Shown: in pieces, positions 16,900-25,994 of the stretch
Position numbering within the stretch: the stretch's first letter is position 1
Layout of the letters: each line of letters starts with the position of its first letter
Virus record (IMG/VR): IMGVR_UViG_3300020595_000077
Location: 1 to 38,906 of that record
Strand: one strand, 5' to 3'
Length of the DNA: 38,906 nucleotides
Source: a virus
Position numbers and translations under genes: made by a program
Notes under the pieces: generated by a model
The model's database searches: none
What the model saw: only the letters and a program-made list of their open reading frames with translations
What the model was told of the DNA's origin: nothing

Positions 16900-17325
16900 A
16901 TGAATCCAGTAGTAGCAGATATAAAGAAAGAGTGGGACTGGGTAGGATTTGGAATAAATGAGATCCTTAATCAGTTCCACTGGTTTGAGTACAGAGCTGA
17001 AGATGTTTACTCAGCATGTGTAAATGGATCAGCAGTATTGTATAAGACAGATAATGGCTTTGCGATATTTGTAATAGAGATTCACCCTTTAACAGAGGAA
17101 AGAACATTTTTGTGCTGGCTTGCTGGGGGCAAAGGAAAAGGTCTAGGCTTGGTTAAACAGCACTTTGACTTTTTTTGCGAAGAAGGAAGAAGAATAGGAT
17201 GTACAAGATTTAAAACAAGAACAGCCATAGATGGATTGGATAGTATGTTTACAGGTATGGGGTTTAGATGTGATATGAGAGATTTTAGTTACGATTTAGC
17301 GGATAAATCCGCATCAGGAGAATAG
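16900..17325 (+). CDS. GNAT-like protein
   Basis: The 141-residue product has a helix at the N terminus, a strand pair around residues 45-62, then LAGGKGKGLGLVKQHFDFF and GCTRFKTRTAIDG, which is the order of elements in GNAT-fold proteins; the Gly-rich GGKGKG turn occupies the usual acetyl-CoA pyrophosphate loop. GNAT-like proteins occur at this point in podovirus structural operons and are often thought to be internal virion or modifying proteins. The GxGxG spacing is only partly canonical, so enzyme activity is uncertain. Ribosome site GAGAGAGAG lies six bases upstream. Confidence 0.65.
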   Translation: MNPVVADIKKEWDWVGFGINEILNQFHWFEYRAEDVYSACVNGSAVLYKTDNGFAIFVIEIHPLTEERTFLCWLAGGKGKGLGLVKQHFDFFCEEGRRIGCTRFKTRTAIDGLDSMFTGMGFRCDMRDFSYDLADKSASGE

Positions 17326-17326
17326 C

Positions 17327-18085
17327 ATGGGCGGCGGCGGCGGTTCACAACCAGCAAATACAACAACAACAAGTAAACCATTTCCAGCGCAGGAAAAGGC
17401 TTTAACTGAATTATTTGGAATGTCTCAGGCTGCATTTGATGCTGGTCCACAACAATTCTATCCAGGTCAGACAGTAGCGGATCAAGGCTTTAACACTTTG
17501 GCTGGTCAGCAGCTAGGTCTTGATGCTGCCGGTATTCAAGGTGGTCTTGGAATGCAAGCTGCTCAGAACTTGAGTGCAGCGTTCGATCCTAACTCAGATC
17601 AAAGCCAAGCCATTATCAATCCGTTAGTTGCTAACTTGCAAAGCCAGATCCTTCCTGGAATTGGCAGTCAAGCTATCCAACAGGGCGCATTTGGTGGTGA
17701 TCGACAGCGTATACAAGAGCAGAGTGCTGCTGAGGCTACAGCAGGAGCCGCTACACAGGCTATCTTGCGTAATCAACAGAATGCCATTCAGAACCTTGGC
17801 AGCGTCCAGAGCGGCCTTTTAGCGCCTGCTAGGACTGCATCTGCCGTTGGTGCTCAGCAGGATGCTTACAGACAAGCTCTTATTAACGCTGATAGAGAGC
17901 GTTTTAGATTCGAGCAGGAAGCTCCTGAGACTGCACTTGACCGATTGGGTAGCCGTATTAGCGGTATTAACCTTGGCCAAATTGGTAACACTACTACCAG
18001 TGGTGGCGGTGGTGGTAATAGCGCAGCTACAGCAGCGGGTGGTGCAATGGCCGCTTACGGTCTATTTGGTGGAGGTGGATCGTAA
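17327..18085 (+). CDS. Probable internal/ejection protein, 252 residues
   Basis: The protein opens with a run of Gly (MGGGGGSQP), has a central helical region rich in Gln and Ala (about residues 60-180) and ends in Gly-rich tail GGGGNSAATAAGGAMAAYG. The helical region includes GGDRQRIQEQSAAEATAGA. Ala/Gln/Gly-rich proteins of this kind, next to one another before the giant genes, are typical podovirus ejection proteins that cross the envelope ahead of the DNA. The start follows AGGAGAATAGC. Confidence 0.65.
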   Translation: MGGGGGSQPANTTTTSKPFPAQEKALTELFGMSQAAFDAGPQQFYPGQTVADQGFNTLAGQQLGLDAAGIQGGLGMQAAQNLSAAFDPNSDQSQAIINPLVANLQSQILPGIGSQAIQQGAFGGDRQRIQEQSAAEATAGAATQAILRNQQNAIQNLGSVQSGLLAPARTASAVGAQQDAYRQALINADRERFRFEQEAPETALDRLGSRISGINLGQIGNTTTSGGGGGNSAATAAGGAMAAYGLFGGGGS

Positions 18086-18891
18086 TGGGTTGGGGAGGCG
18101 GGACAAGTAATAATACACCCACAGCATTGACTGACATGCAAAAACGGTATGAGGCTGAAACTGGCAGCACAATGTTTTCTCAGCCAAAAAGTGAATCTGG
18201 GGGTCGCAACCATCAAAAAAGAAACTCTGAAAAAGAAGCTTATAGTGAGTGGGCAAAGTCGACTGCTGGCATGGACGCAGGGAGAAACAGATTTAACGAG
18301 ATGATGGCTAATCGCAGCCAGAATCCCGTATTAGGTCAGACTCAAGCAGGAATGAGTGGCTTTGATCAGTTCCAAGCAATGCAGGCTGGTAGAAATGTTC
18401 CAACTTTAGGTCAATCAAGCAGCGTTACACTTTCGGGATGGCCTGGAGTGCTTCAGGCTGTTGGTGACATGAAGAGAGCTGAGCAAAGAGATGTAGCTCA
18501 AGGCGCTAAATTAAATCAAGCAGGCTACGATAAATTTCAAGCAATGCAGGCTGCAAGAGGCGCTGCTACAGATTCTTATAATAATAGCAAACTTGATGGA
18601 TTTGATTCCCGTGGCGCAATTGGCGGTCTTGTAAATCAATTAAATTCCCAAGGAAAGCTATTTACAAATACTGCTGTAAACCAACAGCCAGGCTACGATA
18701 GTTTCCAATCACAAATGGGACAAAGACAAATGGGGCCACAATTTAATGCCTTTGGTTTTGGCGCACAGCCAGGATTAGCGGCTCAAGGTGGTCAAGGTGG
18801 CAGTATGCTTGCGAATATGTCTACTCAAGGTATGAATCAGCTTGCAGCAGGCCAGCAAAATAACCCAACAATATTTAAAGCGAAGTCTTAA
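18085..18891 (+). CDS. Repeat-containing virion protein
   Basis: The 268-residue product carries imperfect repeats of a GxDxFQxMQxxR unit at residues 92-104, 147-159 and 203-215, and a more distant one at 67-77 (NRFNEMMANR) that is, like the second, followed by LGQ. The repeats are about 55 residues apart. The rest is Gln- and Gly-rich and low in hydrophobic residues. The gene overlaps both neighbours at its ends. The composition suggests a flexible internal or ejection protein; the repeats may bind one partner in several copies. No family is recognised. Confidence 0.65.
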   Translation: MGWGGGTSNNTPTALTDMQKRYEAETGSTMFSQPKSESGGRNHQKRNSEKEAYSEWAKSTAGMDAGRNRFNEMMANRSQNPVLGQTQAGMSGFDQFQAMQAGRNVPTLGQSSSVTLSGWPGVLQAVGDMKRAEQRDVAQGAKLNQAGYDKFQAMQAARGAATDSYNNSKLDGFDSRGAIGGLVNQLNSQGKLFTNTAVNQQPGYDSFQSQMGQRQMGPQFNAFGFGAQPGLAAQGGQGGSMLANMSTQGMNQLAAGQQNNPTIFKAKS

Positions 18892-19235
18892 TGTTTAAAT
18901 ACTTTAAGTTAGAAGATTTTGATTGCCAAGAAACAGGCGTTAACGGTATTAATGTTGAGTTTGTTTTAAAGCTAGATGAGTTAAGGGAAGCCTGCGGGTT
19001 TCCTTTTATTATTACTTCTGGCTATAGAAATCTCAGTCACAGCATTGAGGCTAAGAAGCCTAGACCTGGAACTCACGCTCAAGGCATTGCAGCAGATATA
19101 AAAGTAACAGGTGGAGCGCAAAGAATGGCAGTTGTGGAACACGCTGTTAAACTAGGCTTCACAGGAATAGGCGTAGCAAAGAGCTTCGTCCATGTAGATA
19201 TAAGAGAAACTACACCCGTATTGTGGTGTTACTAA
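18891..19235 (+). CDS. Peptidase M15-type endolysin
   Basis: The 114-residue protein has the motif set of M15 metallopeptidases: SGYR at 43-46, HAQGIAADI with the zinc ligands His62 and Asp69, and FVHVDI with His101. These enzymes cleave peptide bridges of peptidoglycan. At 114 residues it is a single catalytic domain without wall-binding part, as in endolysins against Gram-negative hosts. It lies inside the ejection-protein cluster and not beside the holin at 1923, so it may act in lysis, in virion entry, or both. No signal peptide is present, so lysis would depend on the holin. Confidence 0.88.
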   Translation: MFKYFKLEDFDCQETGVNGINVEFVLKLDELREACGFPFIITSGYRNLSHSIEAKKPRPGTHAQGIAADIKVTGGAQRMAVVEHAVKLGFTGIGVAKSFVHVDIRETTPVLWCY

Positions 19236-19246
19236 TAGGATAAATT

Positions 19247-20245
19247 ATGGCACTCCCATTCTTAATACCAATGCTTATAGGCGCTGGCGTTGGCGCAATA
19301 ACAAACCCAGATGATCGGCTTAGAGGCGCATTACTTGGTGGCACATTAGGCGCACTTACTGGTGGGTTAGGTGGTGGCGCAGGAGCCGCCGCGCAAACAG
19401 GTGGTCAAGCCGCAGTGCAAGCAGGTGGTCAAGCCGCAACAACGGAAGCAGCTAAAACCATAGCTCTTCAAGAAGCTACTAAACAAGCTGGATTAGAGTC
19501 AGCTAAACAGGTAGCAGCTAAAGAGGCTGCAACAGAAGCAGCCAAGCAAGCAGCAACAGAAACGGCAAATCAGGTTGCTGGTGATCAATTGCTTCAAAAC
19601 GCTGCAACTAGGGATGCTGCAAATTTTATGGCTCGGTCTGGCGGTCAGGTGTCTGCAAATCCAAAAACGGCTATGGATTTAACTGCTCAAGGACAAATGA
19701 GTCCTACTCTTCAAGGCGTTCAAGGTGGAACAGCTAACCCAGTAACTACTGCGACAAGACCTGAAATCTATAACATAATGGATAACGCCACAGAGGTTAA
19801 GCCAGGATTTTTTGATAGCTTTGGAAGTAATGACCTTGGTGTATCACAAAACCCTGGAGTTACTTATAATAGTCAGGTTCCACAAAGCCAAATAAATCAA
19901 AGTTTACAATCTGCACCGGCTAATACCGGACTTGATTTTGGCAGAGCTGGTGAAAGACTTGGCGCAGCGGCAAAAGAGAATCCTATGCAGACAGCGCAGT
20001 TTACTTCTCAAATGTTAGGCGGAAATCAACAGCAGCAACAAGCAGCACCAGTATATGCAGCTCCTATAGAGCAAAACTTTAATGCCTCTCCCCCACCATC
20101 AATAGAAGAAAGACTAGCAATGACTGGCGGTAACGAACCTTCTTTTGTTCCTAGAGGTTTATTTGAAGAGGAAAGAGCTTTACTGGATGATGAAGAGCGA
20201 TTAAAAATAATGAACCAACAATTTAGATCGGCGGGATTAGTATAA
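19247..20245 (+). CDS. Ala-rich internal/ejection protein
   Basis: The 332-residue product begins with a hydrophobic, Gly-spaced region (LIGAGVGAI, ALLGGTLGALTGG) that resembles a glycine-zipper membrane insert, continues with a long Ala/Gln/Lys amphipathic helix up to about residue 110, and is Gln/Pro-rich afterwards with an acidic, helical end. Proteins with this composition are ejected with the DNA and help build the channel across the cell envelope in podoviruses. The role is inferred from composition and place. Confidence 0.65.
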   Translation: MALPFLIPMLIGAGVGAITNPDDRLRGALLGGTLGALTGGLGGGAGAAAQTGGQAAVQAGGQAATTEAAKTIALQEATKQAGLESAKQVAAKEAATEAAKQAATETANQVAGDQLLQNAATRDAANFMARSGGQVSANPKTAMDLTAQGQMSPTLQGVQGGTANPVTTATRPEIYNIMDNATEVKPGFFDSFGSNDLGVSQNPGVTYNSQVPQSQINQSLQSAPANTGLDFGRAGERLGAAAKENPMQTAQFTSQMLGGNQQQQQAAPVYAAPIEQNFNASPPPSIEERLAMTGGNEPSFVPRGLFEEERALLDDEERLKIMNQQFRSAGLV

Positions 20246-20246
20246 T

Positions 20247-21998
20247 ATGGCTACACAACAAGAAAGTTTTGATGACATGCTACAACGGATTTTAGCCGAG
20301 TCTGGTCAGCTTACTTCAGATTTTGGAGCAAGCGAGCCAGTAGATCCGATTAGAGCTGAAAGATTAGCTTATGAAGCATCTTTAAATCCTCAAGCAGCCG
20401 CGCAACCAGTTAGAGACGTTAGAGCGGAAAGACTTGCCTCTGAAGCATCTCAAGCAGCTCCAGCTAATCGTTTTGCAACTCCTGTAGCGCCAGAGCAGCC
20501 AGCTCCAGGTTCTAGGGATGCGCTACTTGCCCAGCAAGAGCAGCTTAGACAGAATGCTATAGCTCAACAAGAAGCTTTTCAAACGTCAACAGAAGCTATT
20601 ACGCAACGCCCAAGACAGCGCTTTCTCAACGAAGGCCAAGGCTTTATGGATGCATTTAAGAATCCAGGTGCAGGGCAAAGGCAGTTTGCTATTAACGCAG
20701 GACTAGCTCTACTTTCTAGCGGTGGCACTCAGGATCTATCTCAGCGTATTGGTCACGCTTTAGGTGCTGGCGTACAAGGTATGCAACAAGCTCGTCAAGG
20801 AGAACTTGATGTAGCTTCACGATTAGCTCAAGCAGAACAAGCAAAACTTGGCTTAGAAGAGAAAGGTTTAACAAGAGAAGTAGGGTTTACTAAAGCTCTA
20901 ATGGACCTTGATACATCTACAGCAGCAGCCGCAGCAGCGACAACTAAAGCAGAAGCAGATTTAGTAAGACAGACCGCATTGCAAGATAGGCAGGTGACTA
21001 CTTTTACTCAGGCTCAAAACGCAATAAAGCCAACAACAAAAGTTGTGTTTGGACCTAGTGGCGTTAATGAAGAAGTTTACACTGACGCGAATGGTAACTT
21101 TGTAACTGCTAATAGAATACCTTTAAGTGATGAGCAAATTTCCAGAATGGGACAAAGACCATCAGCTACAGCGGGTCTCCAGATTACAACTAACAAAGAA
21201 GGAGAAACTGTAATTACGCAAGGCGGTCCTGCTAAAGGTCAGCCTGGAAATCTTGGTACAGCTAAACCAGCAGGTCTTGAAACTGTTGACTTTATGAAGA
21301 ATGCTCAAGATGATGCTACAGCGCTAACATCTATTGCAGACATAATACTTAGCCCTGGCTTTGAAAGCATACAAGGTAGTGTTCAAGGTCTAGCTTATGG
21401 ATCAGAGTTTCTAGCAGGCTTTATGCCGAAAGAGCAAAGGCTGTTAAATTCACAGCTATCAAAGTTAGATAATTTAATAGCTATAAAAAACTCAGATTTT
21501 ATGAAGCCAATGTCTGATAAAGATTGGCCTATTATTCAGCAGATATTTCAAACAGATAGAAGATTAGATCAGTCTGAAACTATTGATGTTATGGTTGCTC
21601 AAAAAATACCTGCTGCGGCAGAGGCTATTGAAAGAGGCTGGAATGCAGAAAATGTTAAACTGCAATCAAGAGGATTGCCAGGTATGACTGGCCCTCAAGC
21701 AAGAATGGGTTTTGCTAGTAGCGTTATGCTTCCGTTTATGCAAAAAGCTGTGCTTCCTTTACAGGCTAATCCGACTAGCGCGTCTATGAGGAAAGCTATT
21801 AACACTTTCCCTAAACCTGATTCTAGTTTAATCGGCCAAGGTTTCTTTTATTCTGCAAAGCTTAACAGAGTTATTCCAAAGGAAGCTATTGAATCTTTAG
21901 CGTTATCTGTAAATGATGCGTTAAGAGAGCAAAAAGGAATGCCTGTCGAATTCGGTTATGATGACGCAATAAATATGTTTCAAATTGAGGAATACTAA
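20247..21998 (+). CDS. Internal/ejection protein, 583 residues
   Basis: The N-terminal 200 residues contain two copies of an RAERLAYEAS / RAERLASEAS element (about residues 30 and 55) and Gln-rich helices. The centre has long Ala/Glu-rich helices (TSTAAAAAATTKAEADLV) and the C-terminal 250 residues are a more globular helical domain with Trp. It follows the preceding stop after one base. Length and order (medium, then giant protein) recall internal virion proteins B to D of podoviruses. No enzymatic motif was seen. Confidence 0.65.
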   Translation: MATQQESFDDMLQRILAESGQLTSDFGASEPVDPIRAERLAYEASLNPQAAAQPVRDVRAERLASEASQAAPANRFATPVAPEQPAPGSRDALLAQQEQLRQNAIAQQEAFQTSTEAITQRPRQRFLNEGQGFMDAFKNPGAGQRQFAINAGLALLSSGGTQDLSQRIGHALGAGVQGMQQARQGELDVASRLAQAEQAKLGLEEKGLTREVGFTKALMDLDTSTAAAAAATTKAEADLVRQTALQDRQVTTFTQAQNAIKPTTKVVFGPSGVNEEVYTDANGNFVTANRIPLSDEQISRMGQRPSATAGLQITTNKEGETVITQGGPAKGQPGNLGTAKPAGLETVDFMKNAQDDATALTSIADIILSPGFESIQGSVQGLAYGSEFLAGFMPKEQRLLNSQLSKLDNLIAIKNSDFMKPMSDKDWPIIQQIFQTDRRLDQSETIDVMVAQKIPAAAEAIERGWNAENVKLQSRGLPGMTGPQARMGFASSVMLPFMQKAVLPLQANPTSASMRKAINTFPKPDSSLIGQGFFYSAKLNRVIPKEAIESLALSVNDALREQKGMPVEFGYDDAINMFQIEEY

Positions 21999-22000
21999 GA

Positions 22001-25000
22001 ATGGCCGATAACAACACGCCAATAAATCCAACTGAAGAAGAATTATTAGCAGTAGAGAGAATGATTACTGGGGAAGCTGCTCCTCAAGCAGCGGCTACAA
22101 GCTTTGTGGGGCAGTTTGATGAATTGCCTACAGCAGATCAGCAATCTTACTCAAGTGTAGTGGGCGATGCTTTTGGGTTCACTCCATCATTAGGGGACGG
22201 TATGACTGAGCCTTTAGTTGATGAGGTAGCTAAACTTCCCGGTGGCGTTGATGACTTTATGCTAAGTTCAGCTCAGTCAGCAGCCAGGGGCGCAACAACT
22301 CTTTTAGATATATCTCCTATGGTGTGGAATGCAAGTGGATGGATCTTAGATAAGGTTACGCCTGACTCTGCATTTCAGCCAACATACATTGACTACCCTA
22401 GCGATATCATTTCAGAGTTAACTGGTATTGGTGATGCATCTAAAAAGCTTAGCGCTAACCGTTTAAAAGCAGCAGGAAAGCAAACTTTAGTTGACCTGGG
22501 TTTAGCGGATGAGTCGATCTTACAGGGTCAAGACTTTAGAATCCCTGAAGCAGAACTAACAAATCTTCAGCAAACCAGTATCAGACCTTTAGGTCTTGGG
22601 CTTGAAATAATGTCTGGCGGAGGATTGTCTGGCGCATTAGGTAAATCTGGTGCAGCAGGAAGCCTGTCTCGCGGCAGGGATGCAATGCTTGATGGGTCAA
22701 AAACCGCATCAATAAATCCATACCTAGAAAAGATTGGTGATGGTGGAGGTATTCTGCCAAGAAACTTTAATGATTTTAGAAGCATGGTTCCACAAGTTAG
22801 GACTACTTCTGGTGGTGTCCCAATAGCTCAGTCTGCACTTCCAAGGTTTAAGGAAGGCAGTACTGTAGTGGGTATAGCTAACGCTCCTGAATTAGAAATA
22901 CCTTTTACATCTATTGTAAACAAAGGGATTGCAAAAGCAAAAGGTGAGGCAACAGATATTCCTTTTGCTAACATATCAACAGGCATATCAAAGCAAGAGT
23001 TAAAGTATTCTGGAATATCAGCTCTTGGTGGCGGATTGGCAAGTGCCGCTAGTGGTAATGACCCAATGTGGGAGGCTGCTGGTACAATTTTATTCCCTAG
23101 TGTCGGTGCTGTTAAGCAGATGATTAAGCAAAAGACTGGGAATGTAAAAGAGACTGTTGAAATGCTAACTTCTCAGGAAGGTCAAGCATTAACTTCTGTA
23201 GATTTAATACTTTCTTTTGCAGATGATAAATCATTATCCCTTCAAAACTTAGACGAAGCTATTAAAGCCGCGAACGGTAAGCCATTAAACATGAGTTTAG
23301 GTATGGCCACTAAAGACCCAGGTCTTATTGCGTTAGAGAATGGTCGCAGACAAATAAACACAGACCTAAGCAAGCTAGATGATGCTGGTAGAGCAATGCT
23401 TGGCGGTATGCTTAACGATATTGCTGATCAGGGTCTTGAGTCAGTTACTGAGATTCACTTGAAAACAAGACTTGATGATATTGAGAACCGTATTCAAGGA
23501 TCTGTTAATGAGGCTGTACAGGAAGCAAGGCACGCAGCAGATGTTGCTGGCACTCCATTATCAACAGAGCAGGCCGGTATAGTTTTAAGAGACGGTCTTG
23601 ATGTTGCAAGAGCAAATGCAGTTAAGATGCAGAAAGAAGCTTACGATTCGTTTCCTGACGCTACAGTAAACGCTAGAGAGATCCTAGCTGATATTGATAA
23701 TTATATTGAAGAAACTTTCACCACGCAAGCAGCAAAAGAAAACTTCTTTAAAGGATTTGAAGACGAGTATAGGATATTACAAGAAGCTGCTGGAGCAACA
23801 CCTGCTGCCTCTGTTCCTAATAAAGAAGCGTATGTGAATGCTGTAGATGCTTATAAAGCTGACTTAGTGGCGTATAAAGAATCTCAAAAGCAAGCTAAAG
23901 CTGTTGCAAAGCAGAACGCAAGTACTGAATACAAGTACACAAACATTGACGCAAAGAATAAATCGTTTGTCGATAACGATGGTCAGCAAGTTGAGCTAAA
24001 GAAATTAAGTCAAGAACAGCTTGAAGCTGAAGGTCTTGGTTATACTGGCGATGACAAGAAGACTGGTGCTCAATGGGCAATTGTTGATAATGGCCGAGTT
24101 GTTGATACCAGGAAGACATTACAAGAGATTAAAGACTCTGTTATTGATAACTATGGTCAGAAAGCATCTGTACCTAGTCCTGAAGTTATTCCTCAGCCAG
24201 TAAAGCCGAAGCTTGAAGACTTTACTACAAAACCAGACCCTAAAAATCCAAACATTGACATTAGTGAAATCATTGACCTTCGCTCTTTAGTTATGTCTAA
24301 ACTAAGAAGCCTACCTAAAGCATCTGAGTCTGCTGGCGGTGTTGCCAATCCATTTAACAGAGCATTCGGGAGCAAGTTACAAGAAGCAATGTTTGACTCT
24401 ATAACTTCTGACGAGTACGGAATAGCGTCTGCAATTACCAAGAAGATCAAAGCTACATTTGACGATCCATCTACAGTTGTTCGCGCTGGTGATGAGGTAG
24501 GTCAGCTATTAAACTCTAAGATATTTAGACGAGGAGATGCTGGCGCTAAAGCAGCAGACGAGCTGTTAAGAGCTGCTGAGTTTGCTCCAGGCGTTACAGG
24601 AATGGTTGTTGAGAATGTTAAGGCTTCATTCGCTTCATCGGTATTTAACAATGGCGTTATTAATAAAGCTGCTGCTGAAAAGTTCCTAGACGCTTATGCA
24701 CCTTTCTTGCGTAGACCTGAGTTTAAGGCTGTAAGAGAGCAGCTAGAAGAAGCTACAATTAAAGGTAATGATGTAGAGCTTGCAGAGCTTGCAGCAAAGC
24801 AGTCAAGAAAAGATGTTAAGCAAAGCGTAGCTCACTTGTGGATAAACGCTGATAGCCCAAACAAAGCTATAGACTCAATCATTCGTGGTAAGGCCGGTAA
24901 GCCAGGCAAAGCTATGGACGAACTAATCAAGCAAGTAAGCATGGATAAGACTGGTAAGGCTTTAGAGGGACTTAGATCGAGCTTTATAAGCCGTATAGTA

Positions 25001-25537
25001 GAAGATGGTCGAGTAATACCTTACCGAACAAGAAAAGCCATCCTGCCTGAGCTTAAAAAGTTATTTGGCGAAGATAAAGGTAAGATCATTGATGATATCT
25101 TAAAGAAGAATGATGAGATTGTTTCAAGACCTGGTTACGGCAAAACTGATTCTGATTACCAGAAGTCTTTATTGTTAAGCACTATCGGTAAAGTATTGGG
25201 TGCTAAGATTGGTGCTCAGTTTGGTCAATCTCCACTAATCATGGCTAATGTTGGCGGTCGAGTTATGGAAAAGGTTCTTGAGAAAATACCTCAAGATAAG
25301 ATGTCCTTGTTAGTAGATGAAATGCTTTTAGATCCAACTCAGTTTGCGTCCTACGTTAAGAAAGTAGATAAAATTAAAAACGTAGATGAAGCTGTAGCTA
25401 TGGTCCATCAATGGCTTTTGATTGCGGGTGTTCAAACTAACTTGTCTATTAGACAGGCAAACAATGCTCCTAGTATTATTCGTGAAGATCCTAACTTTAA
25501 CCCACAGCAGCTTGGCAATAGGTTACGAGGAATCTAG
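22001..25537 (+). CDS. Giant internal/ejection protein, last late gene
   Basis: At 1178 residues this is the largest product of the genome. It is helical, without membrane segments of usual length apart from Gly/Ala-rich parts around residues 340-380. Long coiled-coil-like stretches cover residues 430-700. The N terminus is acidic. As the last gene of the late operon and after two other probable ejection proteins, it matches the place of the largest internal protein in T7-like order. No transglycosylase motif was found in it; the muralytic activity may instead come from the M15 peptidase at 18891. Confidence 0.7.
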   Translation: MADNNTPINPTEEELLAVERMITGEAAPQAAATSFVGQFDELPTADQQSYSSVVGDAFGFTPSLGDGMTEPLVDEVAKLPGGVDDFMLSSAQSAARGATTLLDISPMVWNASGWILDKVTPDSAFQPTYIDYPSDIISELTGIGDASKKLSANRLKAAGKQTLVDLGLADESILQGQDFRIPEAELTNLQQTSIRPLGLGLEIMSGGGLSGALGKSGAAGSLSRGRDAMLDGSKTASINPYLEKIGDGGGILPRNFNDFRSMVPQVRTTSGGVPIAQSALPRFKEGSTVVGIANAPELEIPFTSIVNKGIAKAKGEATDIPFANISTGISKQELKYSGISALGGGLASAASGNDPMWEAAGTILFPSVGAVKQMIKQKTGNVKETVEMLTSQEGQALTSVDLILSFADDKSLSLQNLDEAIKAANGKPLNMSLGMATKDPGLIALENGRRQINTDLSKLDDAGRAMLGGMLNDIADQGLESVTEIHLKTRLDDIENRIQGSVNEAVQEARHAADVAGTPLSTEQAGIVLRDGLDVARANAVKMQKEAYDSFPDATVNAREILADIDNYIEETFTTQAAKENFFKGFEDEYRILQEAAGATPAASVPNKEAYVNAVDAYKADLVAYKESQKQAKAVAKQNASTEYKYTNIDAKNKSFVDNDGQQVELKKLSQEQLEAEGLGYTGDDKKTGAQWAIVDNGRVVDTRKTLQEIKDSVIDNYGQKASVPSPEVIPQPVKPKLEDFTTKPDPKNPNIDISEIIDLRSLVMSKLRSLPKASESAGGVANPFNRAFGSKLQEAMFDSITSDEYGIASAITKKIKATFDDPSTVVRAGDEVGQLLNSKIFRRGDAGAKAADELLRAAEFAPGVTGMVVENVKASFASSVFNNGVINKAAAEKFLDAYAPFLRRPEFKAVREQLEEATIKGNDVELAELAAKQSRKDVKQSVAHLWINADSPNKAIDSIIRGKAGKPGKAMDELIKQVSMDKTGKALEGLRSSFISRIVEDGRVIPYRTRKAILPELKKLFGEDKGKIIDDILKKNDEIVSRPGYGKTDSDYQKSLLLSTIGKVLGAKIGAQFGQSPLIMANVGGRVMEKVLEKIPQDKMSLLVDEMLLDPTQFASYVKKVDKIKNVDEAVAMVHQWLLIAGVQTNLSIRQANNAPSIIREDPNFNPQQLGNRLRGI

Positions 25538-25543
25538 TATGAT

Positions 25544-25563
25544 GGAGTCAGACCTTAGACTCC
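25544..25563. other. Perfect 6-bp hairpin after the last late gene
   Basis: GGAGTC (25544-25549) and GACTCC (25558-25563) enclose eight bases. There is no T run after it in either direction, so it is not a terminator on its own. It may protect the 3' end of the late message, since the true terminator follows 20 bases later. Confidence 0.45.
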
Positions 25564-25574
25564 ACATTAAATTG

Positions 25575-25736
25575 TTACTTACGGCCTCTGGGAAGAATCT
25601 TATTTTCATTCTTCTTGGAGGCTTTTTTCTTTTCTAAAGAGCCTTCCTTCGTATTGCTCCAGTCTATCCCATCAAACTTCTTACTAAACTCTTCTCTGCC
25701 TATATCAATAGGTCTTGGCTTCGATCCTTTACCCAT
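25575..25736 (-). CDS. Small phage protein, 53 residues
   Basis: The start is set at the codon for MGKGSKPRP because GGAGG lies nine bases before it; the longer frame lacks a site. An MGKGSKPRP beginning is recurrent in small phage proteins of unknown function. The second half, KKKASKKNENKI, is coded by the late-operon terminator and is probably a late addition to the conserved first half. The gene is the last of the leftward operon and converges with the late genes. Confidence 0.65.
   Translation of the reverse strand: MGKGSKPRPIDIGREEFSKKFDGIDWSNTKEGSLEKKKASKKNENKILPRGRK
25584..25628 (+). terminator. Strong terminator of the late operon
   Basis: A 15-pair stem, with three G-U pairs in the middle, runs from 25584-25598 to 25608-25622 around a 9-base loop and is followed by six T. 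It points rightward and closes the operon that starts at 1157. The whole element lies inside the 3' end of the leftward gene 25575-25736, so it also codes for the last residues of that gene. Confidence 0.88.
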
Positions 25737-25962
25737 TTTTACTAGCCTCCATAATCTCAATCATTTTGTTTAAATACCAAGCTGCTTTCTTAGCGTCTTC
25801 TATCGTATTTCCTTTGTGCCTTAGCCTTGTTCCGGTGTATTTAATTACATTGCCGTGACAGTAGCTTAGAGCGTCAACATCACCAAGAACATCAACTATG
25901 TAGTCGATAGTCTCTATGTTGCCTTTGGTGTAGTGCGCGGGGTGATTCACGTTATCAGTCAT
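25729..25962 (-). CDS. DUF3310 family protein
   Basis: The 77-residue protein has the full signature of this phage family: NHPAHYTKGNIETIDYI at the N terminus, GNVIKYTGTRLRHKG in the centre, and AAWYLNKMIE at the end. Members are also called SaV-like and have been linked to nucleotide kinase activity, but a catalytic P-loop is not present here. It overlaps the next gene and follows the 2-oxoglutarate oxygenase-like gene after a structured spacer. Probably a small protein of nucleotide metabolism or regulation. Confidence 0.88.
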   Translation of the reverse strand: MTDNVNHPAHYTKGNIETIDYIVDVLGDVDALSYCHGNVIKYTGTRLRHKGNTIEDAKKAAWYLNKMIEIMEASKNG

Positions 25963-25994
25963 TATATCTCTCGCTAATTAGTTAGTTGCTGGCT

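Noticed and set aside
22001-25537. Transglycosylase domain in the giant internal protein
   Set aside because: The catalytic Glu motif of lytic transglycosylases was looked for in the translated sequence and not seen.
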